This document shows positions 43,942-56,640 of a stretch of 64,000 bases of DNA, one piece after another. Position 1 is the first letter of the stretch, and each line of letters opens with the position of its first letter. Origin of the DNA: Ophioceras dolichostomum (Eukaryota > Ascomycota > Sordariomycetes > Magnaporthales > Ophioceraceae); NCBI GenBank assembly GCA_003049485.1, contig PYST01000071.1, positions 62,001 to 126,000 on the forward strand, given 5' to 3'. The notes under the pieces were generated by a model. The model searched no databases and was not told the DNA's origin. It worked only from the letters and a program-made list of their open reading frames with translations. The position numbers were made by a program, and so were the translations under genes.

Positions 43942-45645
43942 TCTCTATGACGAACGCGCTCCTCTGCTCTGTGCCGGCAGCACGATTGCTGTCTAAAGCC
44001 TGCTGGCTATGTAAAACAAATTATATGAGCAAGCCTTGTCATGGTACAGAGATTGAATGCACCGTTGAGTCCGTTCTGAAGGCAGTTGGCGAGCACAAGA
44101 GCCAGCGCCAAACACGAACGAAAGTGGTATTCTCGAGGTGGTTACTTACATCTTCTGGATATGCTCATATCTCTCACTTGCCGTCAGCAGATTCTTCCAG
44201 TCGCCAGCCCCAGTCATGGCAACGTGGACTGCTTCCGACTAGGTGAAGCTCAGATCTTAGTATAGTCAAACATGCGTCCGATGTGAGTTGAGGTTGGTGT
44301 CTCTTTCCAGCTAAGGCAAGGAGTAATGCATGCGGGCGGGATGGAATCAAAAGTGGAGCACGATGCCGTCAAACAAGCATTTCAAGGGTTAGGGTTGCCC
44401 GTGATTCCAACTCCGAGCTGAAGAATACCATCGAGAGACAAGATGCGAAGCGAGTTGGTCTCTCAAAAAGACAAGAGACGTGTGGTGAGCAATATGATCC
44501 AGCACGACACATGGGAGGAATTGGGACATTTCGGACGTTCACACATCCTCCTGTCGTAGTCAAGCGGTTCGAGTCCAATCATGAAGCCATTGTCCATGCC
44601 ATCCCACTTCCAGTGTGGCTGCACACGTGGAACAACGGCACGGCGGGCTGCCGCCGCCGCGATCCGGACTTCTGCCCAGTGCCCACTCAAACAACGCCAT
44701 GGACGCCATCTAGCATAGTTCCGGGGGGTTTATGCATGCATCCCGAGAACAATGTCTCGACAGGGTTTACCCGTGTGTCTTTGGTTTCTTCAGACGATGT
44801 ATCATTGTTGTTGAAGAGCGGACCTTAGGTGCTCTCTCATACGGTGCAGGAACGTGAAAACACAGCAGAAGCCAAAGAAAACAAAAGATACGAAGTACAA
44901 ACAGACATCTCCCGTTGGCGCGGTGTATTAGTTTTGGGCAACCAAGCCATCCATCCTTCGCGCGACGCTCTGCGCTCATGCATCGAGGAGACTCAGAAAG
45001 CACAGTGCGATGAAGAAGTTGCCCCGATCAGTGTGACATCAGGCACGTCCAGGTGGTTCATGGTGAGCTTCTCGGCGCAACGTTCAGCGCAACGCAAGAC
45101 GGTTGCAAGTGCGACGTGAGCCGACCTTGACTTACCTGATGGCTGCGACCTGACGCTGATGATCCATGATCCCCCATTGAGACTTGAGGCTTTTGGCCCT
45201 GCCACAGGTGTACAGAAGGGGCTTGGCAATTTCTTCGGCTGATGGAGCCCGGGATAGTTGAGCTCACAGTCGCACGGAGCACAGAACAGCGGAGCGCAGC
45301 TTTCCCCATCAATCCTATCCTGGCTGGTCACCGACCGCTGACCACGACCACTGACTGATGAATTGAATTGGGGCCGCCCCCTCCTCCAACTTGACTCCAC
45401 GCCAGCTCGCTGGGATTTCCAACTGGCGTTTGTGCGGTCGTGTTTGTTGCTGCGGAAAACAACAGGAGGATCATACATATATTTTTTTTCCTCCATGCGA
45501 TCCCATTGACCACGATCTTTCCCACCCTCCTCCATTTTCCTTCCGCAATTGTTGCGATAGTATTGGTACTGCTATGCCTTAAACATTGTAACGCAACCTC
45601 TTCCTCTGCATGCTTGCGCTCCCATCGTTTTGAAAATCGCTCGCA
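43942..45645. other. 1.7-kb intergenic region between divergent genes
   Basis: No gene is supported. It lies between the starts of the minus-strand kinase gene and the plus-strand SYP1 gene, so both promoters lie here. Frames such as 44511-44828 and 44993-45535 have no recognisable domain. A GTTGTTGC-rich patch at 45435-45460 and a poly-T run at 45481-45489 precede SYP1. Confidence 0.4.
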
Positions 45646-48600
45646 ATGGAGGACCTCTCCAGAGCCGAGTATCCCGCGATGCTGGTGAGCTGGCCTTTTT
45701 CCTGCTCGCAACTTGCCCGCCACTTTCCCAGACCGGCCCCCAAGCCCACCGGCATGCTTCCCTTCCATTCTAGAGTCGCTGCAAGGGCGCTGGACTCGGG
45801 GGTTCTCGACGTGAAGCTATATCGGTGGTGCCATGGAGCTCCTTGCTGACCCAACATCTGCCATTCACAGGCCAATCTCCAGCCCGGCCAGGCATCGCAA
45901 ACGCTCATAGACAGGACGAAACGTATCACCAAGATCAACAACGAGATCGCGGACTGGCTTCAGGTAACGACCGCCTCGATAGACAATGGCGACGGAGACG
46001 CCGAGGACCCGCGACGAGATATATCGAGACCGCTAAAGTCTCGGCGGAAGCTAACTGCTAGCTATCACGAATAGGAACGGCGGAAAGTTGAGGAGTTGTA
46101 CGTCGCGGGGCTTCGGAAGCTGCTCTTGTTTAAGGTCCCGAACGCCGCTTCAGAGCTTGGGTAAGGCGCAGCATCACCAACACCAGTCCATTGCAAACAC
46201 TACTGCTCTCCAGTCGGTGCCCGCCAGGAGCCGAGGCTAACTGCGCGTGTCGCCAAAACTCTACAGCGTCTTCCAGTCGCCATGGGACAAAGTCCTCCAG
46301 TCCGTAGACGCCATCGCGGCGTCGCACCACATCTACGCAACGCGCATCGAGAAGGATGTCGAGGTACCGCTACGCGGCTTCCACACGCGCAAGGAAGTGG
46401 TGAACATGCAGACCTTCATCTCCAACCTCCAGAGCATGGCCAGGGAGCTGGATGACGCGACGGATAAGGCGGACCGGCTGGGAAAAAAAGGCGGAAAGGC
46501 CAATGCGCAAAAGGTCGACGCGGCGAACTCGAGGCTAGAGATTGCGACGCAGCAGTGGGAGTCGCAGGCGCCCTTCATATTCGAATCGCTCCAGGCTCTC
46601 GACGAGCAGCGTACGAACCACCTACGCGACGTTCTAACACAGCTGCAAACCCACGAGGTCGACCAGGCCACGCGCACCCAGGCCTCAGCTGAGGACGTCC
46701 TGAACCAGACCCTCGAGATTAACACCGCCGACGAGATCCAGGGCTTCGCGCATAAGGTCACCGCCGGCAAGCCCAAGATCGAGAGGCGCCACATTGGGGC
46801 GCCACCCTCACGCCAGACGAGCAACGTTGCGACGAGTCTGAGACCACCGAGCAGCTCCGGAGGAGTCCACGAGGACGATATTAGTGATCACTCTGGCCGC
46901 AACGAGATGCACCCGGGTACGTAACTCGAGATGTCGGATACATGGTACAACAAATTTGGTGAAAAACCCTTCCGCTGACATGACGCCGTCGTTATTCCAG
47001 AGTCGAAACTGCGCAGCCGCATCGGCACCATGCTAGGTCGACGACGCCAGAGCATACACGGCGGATTCGGCCAGCTTTCGCCATCAAAGAGCGCGGGCCC
47101 GTTCAGCCGCGGCCTTGCCAGCAGCCACGGACGGAGCATATCGCCGCGCGCCTCGTCGCACAACCTCACGGAATCGAACAGGCTATCGTCGCTCGCGGAA
47201 AGACCGGATTCCTCGCACAACCCCCCCGGCACGTCGGACGGCAAGGAAAAGACGTCTCACGAGGGTACCAATGGTGTAACATCAACAACAGACGGGGCAG
47301 CAGATTCCGCGATCTCCGAGAAGCCTGCGGGAGTGGGAGGTTCTGGGGTTCTGAACGGCACGGCCGAGGACATCTTTGACGCGCCTTCTGGTCCGCCCCC
47401 GACGACTGCTGTTCAGGCCGCGCCGGCCACCGCCGCAAGCGAGACGGTCAAGGACGACGAGGGCTTCACTGTCCGCGCGCCGATGAACGACCCGATATCG
47501 CAGGCCCAGAAGGAGGCCGCCGCCGAAGACGAGAGCAGCAACCACTTCTTCAGGCTGAACATCCAGAAGGAGTCGGTCGCAGAGGAGGACGCCGACGCGA
47601 AGCGCGCTGCCATCTCCAACGTGACCAGCACCCTTTCCGCTGCGATGCCCTCGCGCAAAACGGGTACGGTCCGCGGGCGCAGGGACGTGCGCAACACCAT
47701 TTACATGCCAGCGACAGCAACCATGCCTGACTTCGGGGCGCCAGCGACATTGGCTCCCTCCGGTTCCGGTTCTGTCGCGTCCACCGAGAATCTCTTCCCG
47801 TCGTCGTCGGTATCGCCACCTCCAGCTCTGCCGACCGCAATGTCGAAGCCCTCAGTCGTCGCCGCGCTGGCGTCCGAGTCTAGTATTGCCGCCACGTCAG
47901 ACACGCAGTCCGTCCGGTCCTCGAACTCGCTCAGCAGCCTGGCGCATGGGAGGCACCCGGAGATGCATGGCCCAGGGCTTAACTCGTCCATCATCGAGAC
48001 TGTGGCAGCAAATTTCGAGGGCGGCGAGCTCAAGGCGGTCAAGATCCACGGCGAGATCGCGTTCTCGTATAATTCCAGCCTCGACGCTGCTTCCAAAGGT
48101 GAGTACGACTGCGAGCCACCGAAACGACCAACCTACCAATCCCGTCCATCCCATCTTCCCCATAGAATCTCCTACTGACATGCAATGACTCGCTTACACA
48201 AAAACAGACCGTGAAACTGTCCGCATCGACAACTTCCCCCTCCTCGAAGTGATCGGCCCGAACCGCATCTTCGTCTCCAACACCGGACACCCCGACGAGT
48301 TCACCCTCGACACGTCGCACCTGTCCAAAGCCACCCCGGCCTTCACCTACCGCCTACACACCGACCCAGTCGACCCCGCAGCCTTGTTCCCCCTGTGTCC
48401 CCTCATCATCAAACCCGCATGGAAGCCCACTCCCGACCACAAGCTGGGCCTCCTCCTACAATACCGCCTCAACCCAGCCCTATTCTCCAACAACAGCACC
48501 GCCTCGACCGATTACGAACCGGTCTCGTCGACCTTGACCCTCCACAACCTCATCTTCGTGGCCACCTACGAAGGCGGCCGCGCCTCCGCCGCCCAGACCC

Positions 48601-48989
48601 GGCCGGCCGGCACGCACCTCAAGGACAAGCACCTCGTATACTGGCGTCTGGGAGACGTCACCCTCTCGTCGTCCGGGGACTGGTCCAAGATCGTGTGTCG
48701 CGTCGTCGGCGGCGGGGATCCTGCGCCAGACCTGCAGCCGGGCCACGTCGAGGCTCGGTGGGAGTACACGCCTCCTCCCACTGCCGTCATCCAGGGACAG
48801 CGGCGCGTGGCGGTCAGCAGGCTGCTGGAGGATAAGGGGAAGGGGAGGGCGACGGATTCGGACGACGACGACGAGCCGGATCCGTTTGCGGATGACAATA
48901 ACCCCGTCAGTCCCCGGGCTGATGATAGGAGGTGGGAAGGGGTGCCGCTGGTGAGGAAGGTTATCAGTGGGAGGTATGAGGCGAAGTGA
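45646..48989 (+). CDS. SYP1: SYP1 muniscin, F-BAR and mu-homology domain endocytic adaptor
   Basis: Six exons: 45646-45684, 45871-45963, 46075-46160, 46267-46916, 47001-48098 and 48208-48989, encoding 915 aa. Residues 1-260 form an F-BAR domain (MEDLSRAEYPAML, RTKRITKINNEIADWLQERRKVEELYVAGL, LRDVLTQLQTHEVDQ). A long Ser/Pro/Ala-rich linker follows, with the conserved SKLRSRIGTMLGRRRQS block near 290. The mu-homology domain starts at about 630 (NFEGGELKAVKIHGEIAFSY) and ends in VPLVRKVISGRYEAK. Syp1/FCHo proteins arrive early at endocytic sites, bend membrane and bind Ede1 and cargo; in yeast Syp1 also affects septins. All five introns have consensus ends and phases agree. Domain order and length match the family. 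No anomaly seen. Confidence 0.9.
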
Positions 48990-50228
48990 CCGATGAGAGC
49001 GCCTTGAGGGAGCACACAGGCGGTGGCTGCCTGGGCGGGAGGGAGGGAGGGAGCAAGGCAGGGAGATGAATGGTTGGTGCCACGGTCGAATGGCGGTGAT
49101 GCCCCTTTTTGAGTTGGACTTAATCTGCCCCCTTTCACGTCCCCGTCTGCTCGTTCCTCTGCTGCCCTTTTTAAAAGGGTGTGTGAGGTGTTCAACCAAG
49201 TTCCCCATCCATCTGACCCCCATGCACTTGCATACACTGCACATAACGAACGCCAGATCTGCCGGTAGGAACCTCGTACAACATACAGCGCGACATCCAC
49301 CACATCCACCACCACCAGCAGCTGCACACTCAACCCCCAAGCAGAATGATTTTTTGTATCGAGCTGAGCTGTATCCACCACTGTATTGAATGATGAAGAC
49401 ACATATGATGGGGCCCTACTTCTTTTCCCCTGTTTTTTTCTGAATCTCCTTGCTGCGATATCATGGACTGAACACCGCGCCTGGGATGAATATGAGAGGC
49501 TATATCTACCTAGGTACCCAATTTCCTGAACGCAGATACCTATACCTGTGAATGGGCTGCTTTCACCTGATACGATCGACGCTTTGGTGCCTGTCCTACT
49601 ATAATACGCAAAAGACTCAACGTGATACTACTCGCCTCAACCACACCCTCAATAATGATAACGACCTACTCTCTCTACGCCTCCACGGCTGCTCCCATAC
49701 ACGTATGATCTTATTAGCAGCGAGGCGTCACACTGATTAGGCGTGACGATGAGTACCGGGTTAGAACTCCTCAGATTATGCCCATTTTTGCCCATCTTAA
49801 CCCGATGCCCAACCGGGATCGCAAACTGTAGCTACAACTGTTCTTTACAAACTCCCCTCTCAAAATCAGACCGGACCACCCCAAACAGCCGGTGAGGCTC
49901 TCCGCCAGAGAACACCCTGCCTGCGTTTACGAAGGGGAGGGACAGACGAAAACAAAACCGTAGAGATCAGAACGATTTTAGACAGAGAAAGACTGAAGGT
50001 TGGATGGAGACGATTATCGCCCTACAGAAGATGCGATGCTCCCAACCAAGCAATCCAGCCAACAATAGATTCCGCAAAAGGCCAACAACACACGCACCGC
50101 CCCCTGGCCAAACAAGCAGAAATATCCCAAGCAAGCAAGGGCCCAGCGAGTGAGAGACTCGCCGACCGGCCTGCTCCCCTACTAAACTACATCCTCCGAG
50201 GGAGACAGAAAGAAAATGCCTGCCATCA
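48990..50228. other. Intergenic region between convergent genes
   Basis: No gene is supported. It lies between the 3' ends of SYP1 (plus) and MAD1 (minus). It includes a GGGAGGGAGGGAG run (49038-49050) and the TACCTAGGTACC palindrome at 49507-49518. Confidence 0.4.
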
Positions 50229-52849
50229 TTACCCCTTCCCACCACCACCCCCACCACCCTGACCACCACCCTGCCCAACCCTCGAATGCTCCTCATAAAA
50301 CTCCAACGTCAACGCCGCCAAAAACCCCGGAATGCACCCCTTCTCCCTCACCCAAAACCCAATCAGCCCGTCGATCCTCTGCGCGAACGCGCTCCTAGGC
50401 CCCCCGCCCACCTTCATAGTGCCCCTCTCGCCGTCGAACACGATGCTGTTCTCGTGCTCGTCCGTCCGGGACGGGTGGTACACGCTCTCGACCCGCATCT
50501 TGCCGTTGGGGATGAAGGTCACCGTCCAGCCCAGCGTCGAGAAGATGGCCTCCTTGAACTCGGCCGACTTCGCGGCCCACACCTCCTTCAGCCTCTTAGA
50601 GGTCTTGTGCGCCGAGGCAGCGTCGGCCTGCGCGTCGGCGATGGAGCGCTGCGCGGCTGTTACTACTGATAAAGGTATGGTCGGGAAGGAGTGGGGCTGT
50701 GATTGGAGGTGCGCGAGGAGCTCGGCGTTCTCCTGCTTGAGGGCAGCGAGGGTGGAGGCTTTGATGGCCTCGTGGTCGGAGGTCGGGTTGGATTTGAGCG
50801 CGAGCACGCGCGTCTTGGCGGATTCGCGGGCCGAGGCGAGCTGTGTGCGCAGGACGTCGAGTTCTTTCTCGGCGAGGCGGAGGGACTGCTGGACGGCGGA
50901 CAGCTCATCTTGGAGCTTTCGGTTTTTGCGTACCAGCTGGCCGAGCTGTTCCGATTCGGCTGCTGCTGTTGCGGCGGCGCCGGCACCGGCGGCGGCGTCG
51001 TCGTCGTCCTCATGGGGGCGTTTGGTGCCTGCTACGACGGCGGGCGCAGGAGCTGGACCTGGAGCTGGAGCAGAAGCGGAAGCAGATGGTGGTGATGCCT
51101 CTAGAGCGGAGAGCTCCTGGTGCAAAGTCTGCGCCTCGAGCTTGTACCTGTCCACCAGGTCCTCGAGCTCCTGGATGCGCTGCGCCTTCTGCTCGTCGAA
51201 GTTCTCCGGCTGGAACGTGATGTCCTCGGCGTCGAACGTCTTGAGCTGGGCACGGAGGTACTCGACTTCCTTGACCGCCAGAGCGCGCTGCCGCTCCAGC
51301 CGCTGGCGCGCCTTGCCGTCGCTGCTGGTGGCCGGTGACGGCTCTGAAGCGGCGGCGGCGGCGCGGGATGCGGCGGCTGAGCGGAGTTGCTCGATCTCGG
51401 CGACCAGACCGGTCCGCTCCACCACGAGCTGCTGGGCCTGGGCATCGCGCTGGGCGAGCTCGGGCTCCATAGCCCCGAGCCTCTCGACCAGCGACGCCGA
51501 GTTCAGCCTCTCCTGCACGAGGGCCCGCGCGAGGGCTTCGGGGGAGTCGAACTCGATCTGGCCGTCGTCGGAGCTCGATTGGCTTTGCAGGTACGCCGTC
51601 CACGCCCGACGCTCGTCCTCGAGCCGTTGGCGTTGGATGTGGGCTTCCCTAAGCTCGTCCTCGAGGGTCTGCGCCGCGTCTAGCCGGCGCTGGAGCGACC
51701 GCTTCTCCTCCTCGACGACCTGCACCGCCTGGTGCGTCTTGCGCAGGTGCTTCAGCTCGGCGAGCTGGTCTCGGTTCGTAGCCTCCAGCGCCCTGATGTG
51801 CGTGACCTGGTCCGTGAGCTCTCGGCGGATGACGGCCATGGTTTCGGCATCGCCCGTATGCGCCTTCAGCCGTAGCACGTCGGCCTCCAGCTTGCCGATT
51901 GTGGCGTCCTTGTTTAATAGCTGCGCCTGGGCCTTCTGTAGCGCGGCGTCCCTCTCCTGGCCTTCTTCCCCGAGTTCCTGTACTGATCGCTGCGTGGTCG
52001 CGAGCTGATTTTGAAGTTCCAGCGTCCTCCTCTCGTTCAACCTCGCCTCCTCGTTCTTCGTGGCGCTCAGGTCCTCGAGCTGCTCGCGCAGCAGCCGCAT
52101 CTCATCCTCGACCTCGCGCGCGCGTCGCTCGAGCTCCCTCGTCTGCTTGTCCTTCTCTGCCCGCAAGTTCTCCTGCTCCTCCTGCAGGGCCTCGACCTGC
52201 CGGTTGGCCCCGTCGCGCTCGTACTCAGCGGCCTGCTTGAGCTTGAAGTCCTCCTCCGCACGCCTGCGGGCGTCGCGCACCTCGGAGTCGTGCTGCAGCC
52301 TGGCCATCTCCTTCTCCTGCTCGTGCGTGGTGATGCGGTAGTTGAGCATTCCGACCTCGGCCTTCAGTTCTTCGATCCGCCGGCGCTGCGTCTCGTACTG
52401 CTCCGCGTCTGGGGGCGCCATGTTCTCTTTGCTGCTCTCTCGCGATATCGCGCGCTGTGACGTCGGATAGTCTCCTCCTCCTCCGCGACTTGGGGGTCGG
52501 CTCGGGGGTCGGCCAGACGCTGTTGTTGACTCGCCAGTAAAGATGTTATACGACGGCTGTGTTGAGGCCCGGAAGACGCCGATCTAGAAAAAGAATATCG
52601 CGAAAAGAATCAGCGTCAGAACAAATAACCTTGGAGTCGGGGGGTGCAGCCCCAGCCGGGGAGCGGTCGACTTCGTTGGACTTCGAGGCCACCCAGTGTG
52701 CTTTGTTTACTTACTCTGCTCTCACGAAGGGACGTTTGTGGACGTGCAATGCCACTTCCGACACTGGCACGGAATCGGCTCGTCCCGACGGAATCGCGCC
52801 TGCCTCCGCCGGGCCCATCGCCCTGGTTTTGTGGCGTATGTTCCCGCAT
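50229..52849 (-). CDS. MAD1: Spindle assembly checkpoint protein MAD1
   Basis: Two exons, 52849-52715 and 52583-50229, encode 829 aa. Exon 1 supplies MREHTPQNQGDGP...; the intron (131 bases) has GTAAGT, a CTGAC branch site and a CTAG acceptor. The early QPSYNIFTGES block is typical of fungal Mad1. The bulk is coiled coil rich in Glu/Arg/Leu heptads (about residues 100-450). A Mad2-interaction motif occurs near residue 640 (RVLALKSNPTSDHE) and the RLK motif near 705 (SKRLKEVW), followed by the small C-terminal head (FKEAIFSTLGWTVTFIPNGKM) and a Gly-rich tail. Mad1 sits at unattached kinetochores and nuclear pores and recruits Mad2 to delay anaphase. Starting at the inner ATG (52421) would lose 99 residues. 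Confidence 0.88.
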
Positions 52850-53877
52850 CCTGAAGCGCCGGGAGGCAAGAACGCGTTCTTAGCATTCTTGTCGCGCGAC
52901 CTGGAGTCGCGGCTTCAAAGTGACTGCTTATGAGGTGGATTCGAGATCACGTGATGCGCCTCTGGGCACAGCTTGCCGGACTCAGCATATCCAAGAAGAG
53001 GCCAGCGAGCAGGCAGAATACAGAAACCAGTATCGTAGACTCTAGATTGCTACTGAGTGAATGGCAATGTAGCAAATATCTTGGTGATTTCTCCCAATCA
53101 TTGAACAGACACCCGTTGATACCTCTGGGCACTATTGTCTGCGGCAAGTGGAACAAAGATACTCGTACCAAGGCCTCAACAAAGAGCAGTTAGATCGCCA
53201 ATGCCCCGCAAACGGCACCACAGTCAGTCTCAGAATCGTCAACATACCACGATCGCGAGATTCCAGGCCCAGAACGTAGACCACGACATTGTTGATATCG
53301 GAAAACAAGCTTTAGCATCCTCCGGTCCAGAAACCCAATGGCCTGGCCTCGGGGATAAGGCGTCGAGTTTGCCGGCGGAGTGGACGAGAGCTCTTGACGA
53401 AGAAAAGCTACCTTCAACGTTGGAAGTTAATTCGGGACCCCAGTTCACTATCAATGAAGAGCGACAATGCTGAAGTGACAATTCTAGACAGGCGCCTATT
53501 CTTGCAAAGGGTCATCAAGCCATCGAGTTCAATCAAAAGGTGATAGCTTCGTGACCTCAAGAGCTTCGAATTTGCATCGGAGCTTCCATGCAGCTGCAAG
53601 ACCCCTGCTGAGAACGACGTCAGCGGCCCCAGGTGCAGATGGCAGCCCAAGATAGCCCGATAGCGCCAAGGCTTTTCCCGGAGCTTATTCTTCAAGCTCC
53701 ACTGCACCATTTTCCCCCTCTGCACATCTTCTCCTCTCCCACGATCCCATCCCGACTCATGGCCGTTGCGAACACAGTGGTGACACAAAGCAGAGCCGAC
53801 ACTCCCGTCGCCTCCTCTTCCATCCTACTTCCTTACCCCCGCACTCTCGTTCGCTTTGGCCACGAGCGAGAAGAAGC
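52850..53877. other. 1-kb intergenic region between divergent genes
   Basis: No gene is supported. It carries the promoters of MAD1 (minus) and TAM41 (plus). A CT-rich stretch with CCCC/CTCC words (53690-53860) lies directly before the TAM41 start and is a likely leader. Confidence 0.4.
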
Positions 53878-55703
53878 ATGTCGGCCGCGGTTTTGGTCCG
53901 CAAGGTAAGGGAGGCAGCGAGCTCTCGAGCTCCCATCATTCCCGTTCTCGCGGAAGCCGTCGGCGAATCCTGTCCCTCAATTCCTTCAACAACAAACGTC
54001 TTGGCTAATACGTTGTACCCTCCTAGGGCGCAAATATCCAAGCGACTACCCAATTGACCGTCTGCCGCCGGTTACTACCTCCCTCGACCTCGGCGTTCCC
54101 CTCGTCTGCTCGATACCAGCTTCTTCCTCCACGCGCCACCTCACGCCCTCTGTCCACTTCACGGAAACAACAGTCCCCTCGCAATGACGCCCCGGTATCC
54201 AAGACCAGCAGGAGTCCACCATCAGCGTCCTCCAAGCAGCAGCCACGATCGCTGATGCACGAGCAAACGCTGGAGTGGGAGGATAAGGGGGTGGACTACC
54301 GGGGCATCAGCGGGTTTACGGACCTGCCGTACCGCGAGCTAGGGTACAACCAGCACATGCTGATCAACGATGAGTTCAAGAGGGCGCTGAGCGACATCGT
54401 CCGCACGTTCCATGCGCCCGTCATATACGCGTTCGCCTACGGGTCCGGGGTCTTCCCCCAGACCAAAAACAGCGGCCGCACGCCGACCGAGGAGCAGATC
54501 CACGCCGTGCACCCGAAGCCTGACCCGGCCATCGTGGCCTCGCAGGGCGACAAGCCCAAGATGATCGACTTCATCTTCGGCGTCTCGCACACGCAGCACT
54601 TCCACTCGCTCAACATCCGACAGAACCGCGACCACTACAGCGCGCTGGCCAGCTTCGGGTCCGGGCTGGTGAGCACCGTGCAGGACCGGTACGGCGCGGG
54701 CGTATACTTCAACCCCTACGTCGTCGTCAACGGCGTCCTGATTAAGTACGGCGTCGTCAACATCGACACCCTGTGCAAGGACCTGACCGAGTGGGACACG
54801 TTATACCTCGCCGGCCGCCTGCACAAGCCCGTCAAGATCATCCGCGACAACGCCCGCGTCCGCCTGGCCAACCAGACCAACCTCCTCGCCGCCGTCCGCA
54901 CCGCCCTGCTGATGCTACCCGAGGCCTTCACCGAGCGCGAGCTGTACGCCACCATCGCGGGGCTCAGCTACCTCGGCGACCCGCGCATGGCGCTGCCCGC
55001 CGAGAACCCGCAGAAGGTCGCCAACATCGTCGGCAACAACACGGCGCACTTCCGCCGGCTCTACGCCCCTCTAGTTCAGGTCCTCCCCAACGTCGACTAC
55101 GACCTGTCGGACCTGTCCCGCGCCGGGCCCGACGAGGACCTAGTGATGCGACAGAACATGGCCGACATGACCAGGGGGAACATGGTGCGCCGTCTGCCGA
55201 AGGCGTTCCGCTCGAGGCTCTACTTCAAGTACCAGAAGAAGTGGCAGATGTCGCGCGAAGACTTCGCGCGCGGCACGGAGAATCTACGCACGGAGGAAGG
55301 CGGGGTCGCGGCGGCGGGGAGGCAAGGGGGGGAGTTCGACCGCGCGATCGCCAGGGACGACGACGCGCAGAGGACGGACATCATGCGCGCGGTCATCAAG
55401 CAGACCATAGGGTGGCCTAGCACCGCGCAGGCGCTCAAGGGCGTGCCGATGTCCGGGATACGGCGCTCGGTGAGGTACCTGGGGGAGAAGATGGCTAAGT
55501 ACCGCGAGGGCAAGCAGGCTGCGGCAGCCGAGAAGTCGGATTTGATTGAGGACGAGGAGAAGAAGGGTTTACTGCGGGAGGAGAGCTCGTCCTCCTCCGG
55601 TAGCGGCGACGCGGAGACTCGTGGTGGTGGTGGTGCAGAGGAGAAGACGGACGACTCCTCTTCTGCTCCATCACCACCTGAAGGGAAGGGCTCGAAGAAA
55701 TAA
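53878..55703 (+). CDS. TAM41: Mitochondrial phosphatidate cytidylyltransferase TAM41
   Basis: Two exons: 53878-53904 (MSAAVLVRK) and 54027-55703, giving 567 aa. The first 70 residues are Ser/Arg/Pro-rich with few acidic residues, as in a mitochondrial presequence. The catalytic domain shows FHAPVIYAFAYGSGVFPQ (the Gly-Ser nucleotidyltransferase motif), KMIDFIFGVSHTQHFHSLNI with the metal-binding Asp, and RYGAGVYFNPYVVVNGVLIKYGVV. The C-terminal part includes RTALLMLPEAFTERELY and IKQTIGWPSTAQALKGVPMSG. Tam41 makes CDP-diacylglycerol at the matrix side of the inner membrane for cardiolipin synthesis. The Ser/Gly/Glu-rich tail (from about residue 520) is longer than in yeast. The intron is 122 bases, GTAAGG...CTAG. 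Confidence 0.9.
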
Positions 55704-56640
55704 GGCCGACCAAGCCTCGCCACCGCGACTCCTCCGTCGGTAAAGGCCCTATAGGCCCCTTAGGCCACCAGCCAGCCTCTCACCCCAGTGTTCCCCTTCA
55801 TTCTATCATTCACCGCATATTCTTGTACATTTATCATTACTCAGTACGGGATAGAGGTTTGGGCGTCTTGTTTTAGCATGGCAGCGGCGTTTCGTTTTTT
55901 TGTTTTTTTTTCCGCCCCCTTCCATGTGGGAGGGGGTCTTCTTTCAACTTACCCCCTATTCGTAACTATAGTGGAGGAGGGAGGGCAGAGAGCGAAGCCA
56001 AAGTTTAGACTTGATTCGCCTTTCTTCGTCCCCCCCTCCCTCTTACCCCCTTTTGCACATCTCGTTTCAGCCGAATAACTCCGCACTCATTTAAGTACCT
56101 ACCTTAGGTACGCCAGCAGCGACGACAGTCTTCAGGCTCCAGTGTACTCCAGCCGGGGGCGCAACATATTTCCTTTTGTATCTTGTATCGTCATAGCGTG
56201 GGGTAGGGAGGAAGAAGGATGGAAGAGATAAACATCATAGGCGTGTACAGTTTGACTCTCGATACGTGTTTAGACATAGCGAGGAGCGGAAAACACCATC
56301 GTTTTATAGGCGTTCATCAAACGGCAAGGCACTACTCAGTAGATAGGGAGCATGCACAATAGAGGTTTCAGATCGAACATCAGCGCTTAGAGCAGACCAT
56401 CGTCATCGAGTGAAATAACTCGATACAGTGCATTGTGCAAGCCGTGGATGGGCCGGCTGGCTGATGTATGTGGTAGATATTAGACACTAAGGAGCACAAG
56501 GAGTGAACAGCACCGCGACCCAAAGCCCAGCCCAAGACGCCCTTGCTAAGGAAACACTTCTGGGTAGGTATCGTACCCCCCTGTATCTGCAGCAGTGCTT
56601 CGCAGCTCGCGCTCGCTGGTTTACATCGAGCGGTAGTAAT
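55704..56640. other. Intergenic region between convergent genes
   Basis: No gene is supported. It is the 3' flank of TAM41 and of the Asn/Ser-rich gene. T-rich runs (55895-55915) and an AAGTACCTACCTTAGGTACG word (56091-56111) occur. Confidence 0.4.

Noticed and set aside
50332..52008. 558-codon antisense frame across MAD1
   Set aside because: Ser/Arg/Cys-biased shadow of the coiled-coil coding strand; no domain.
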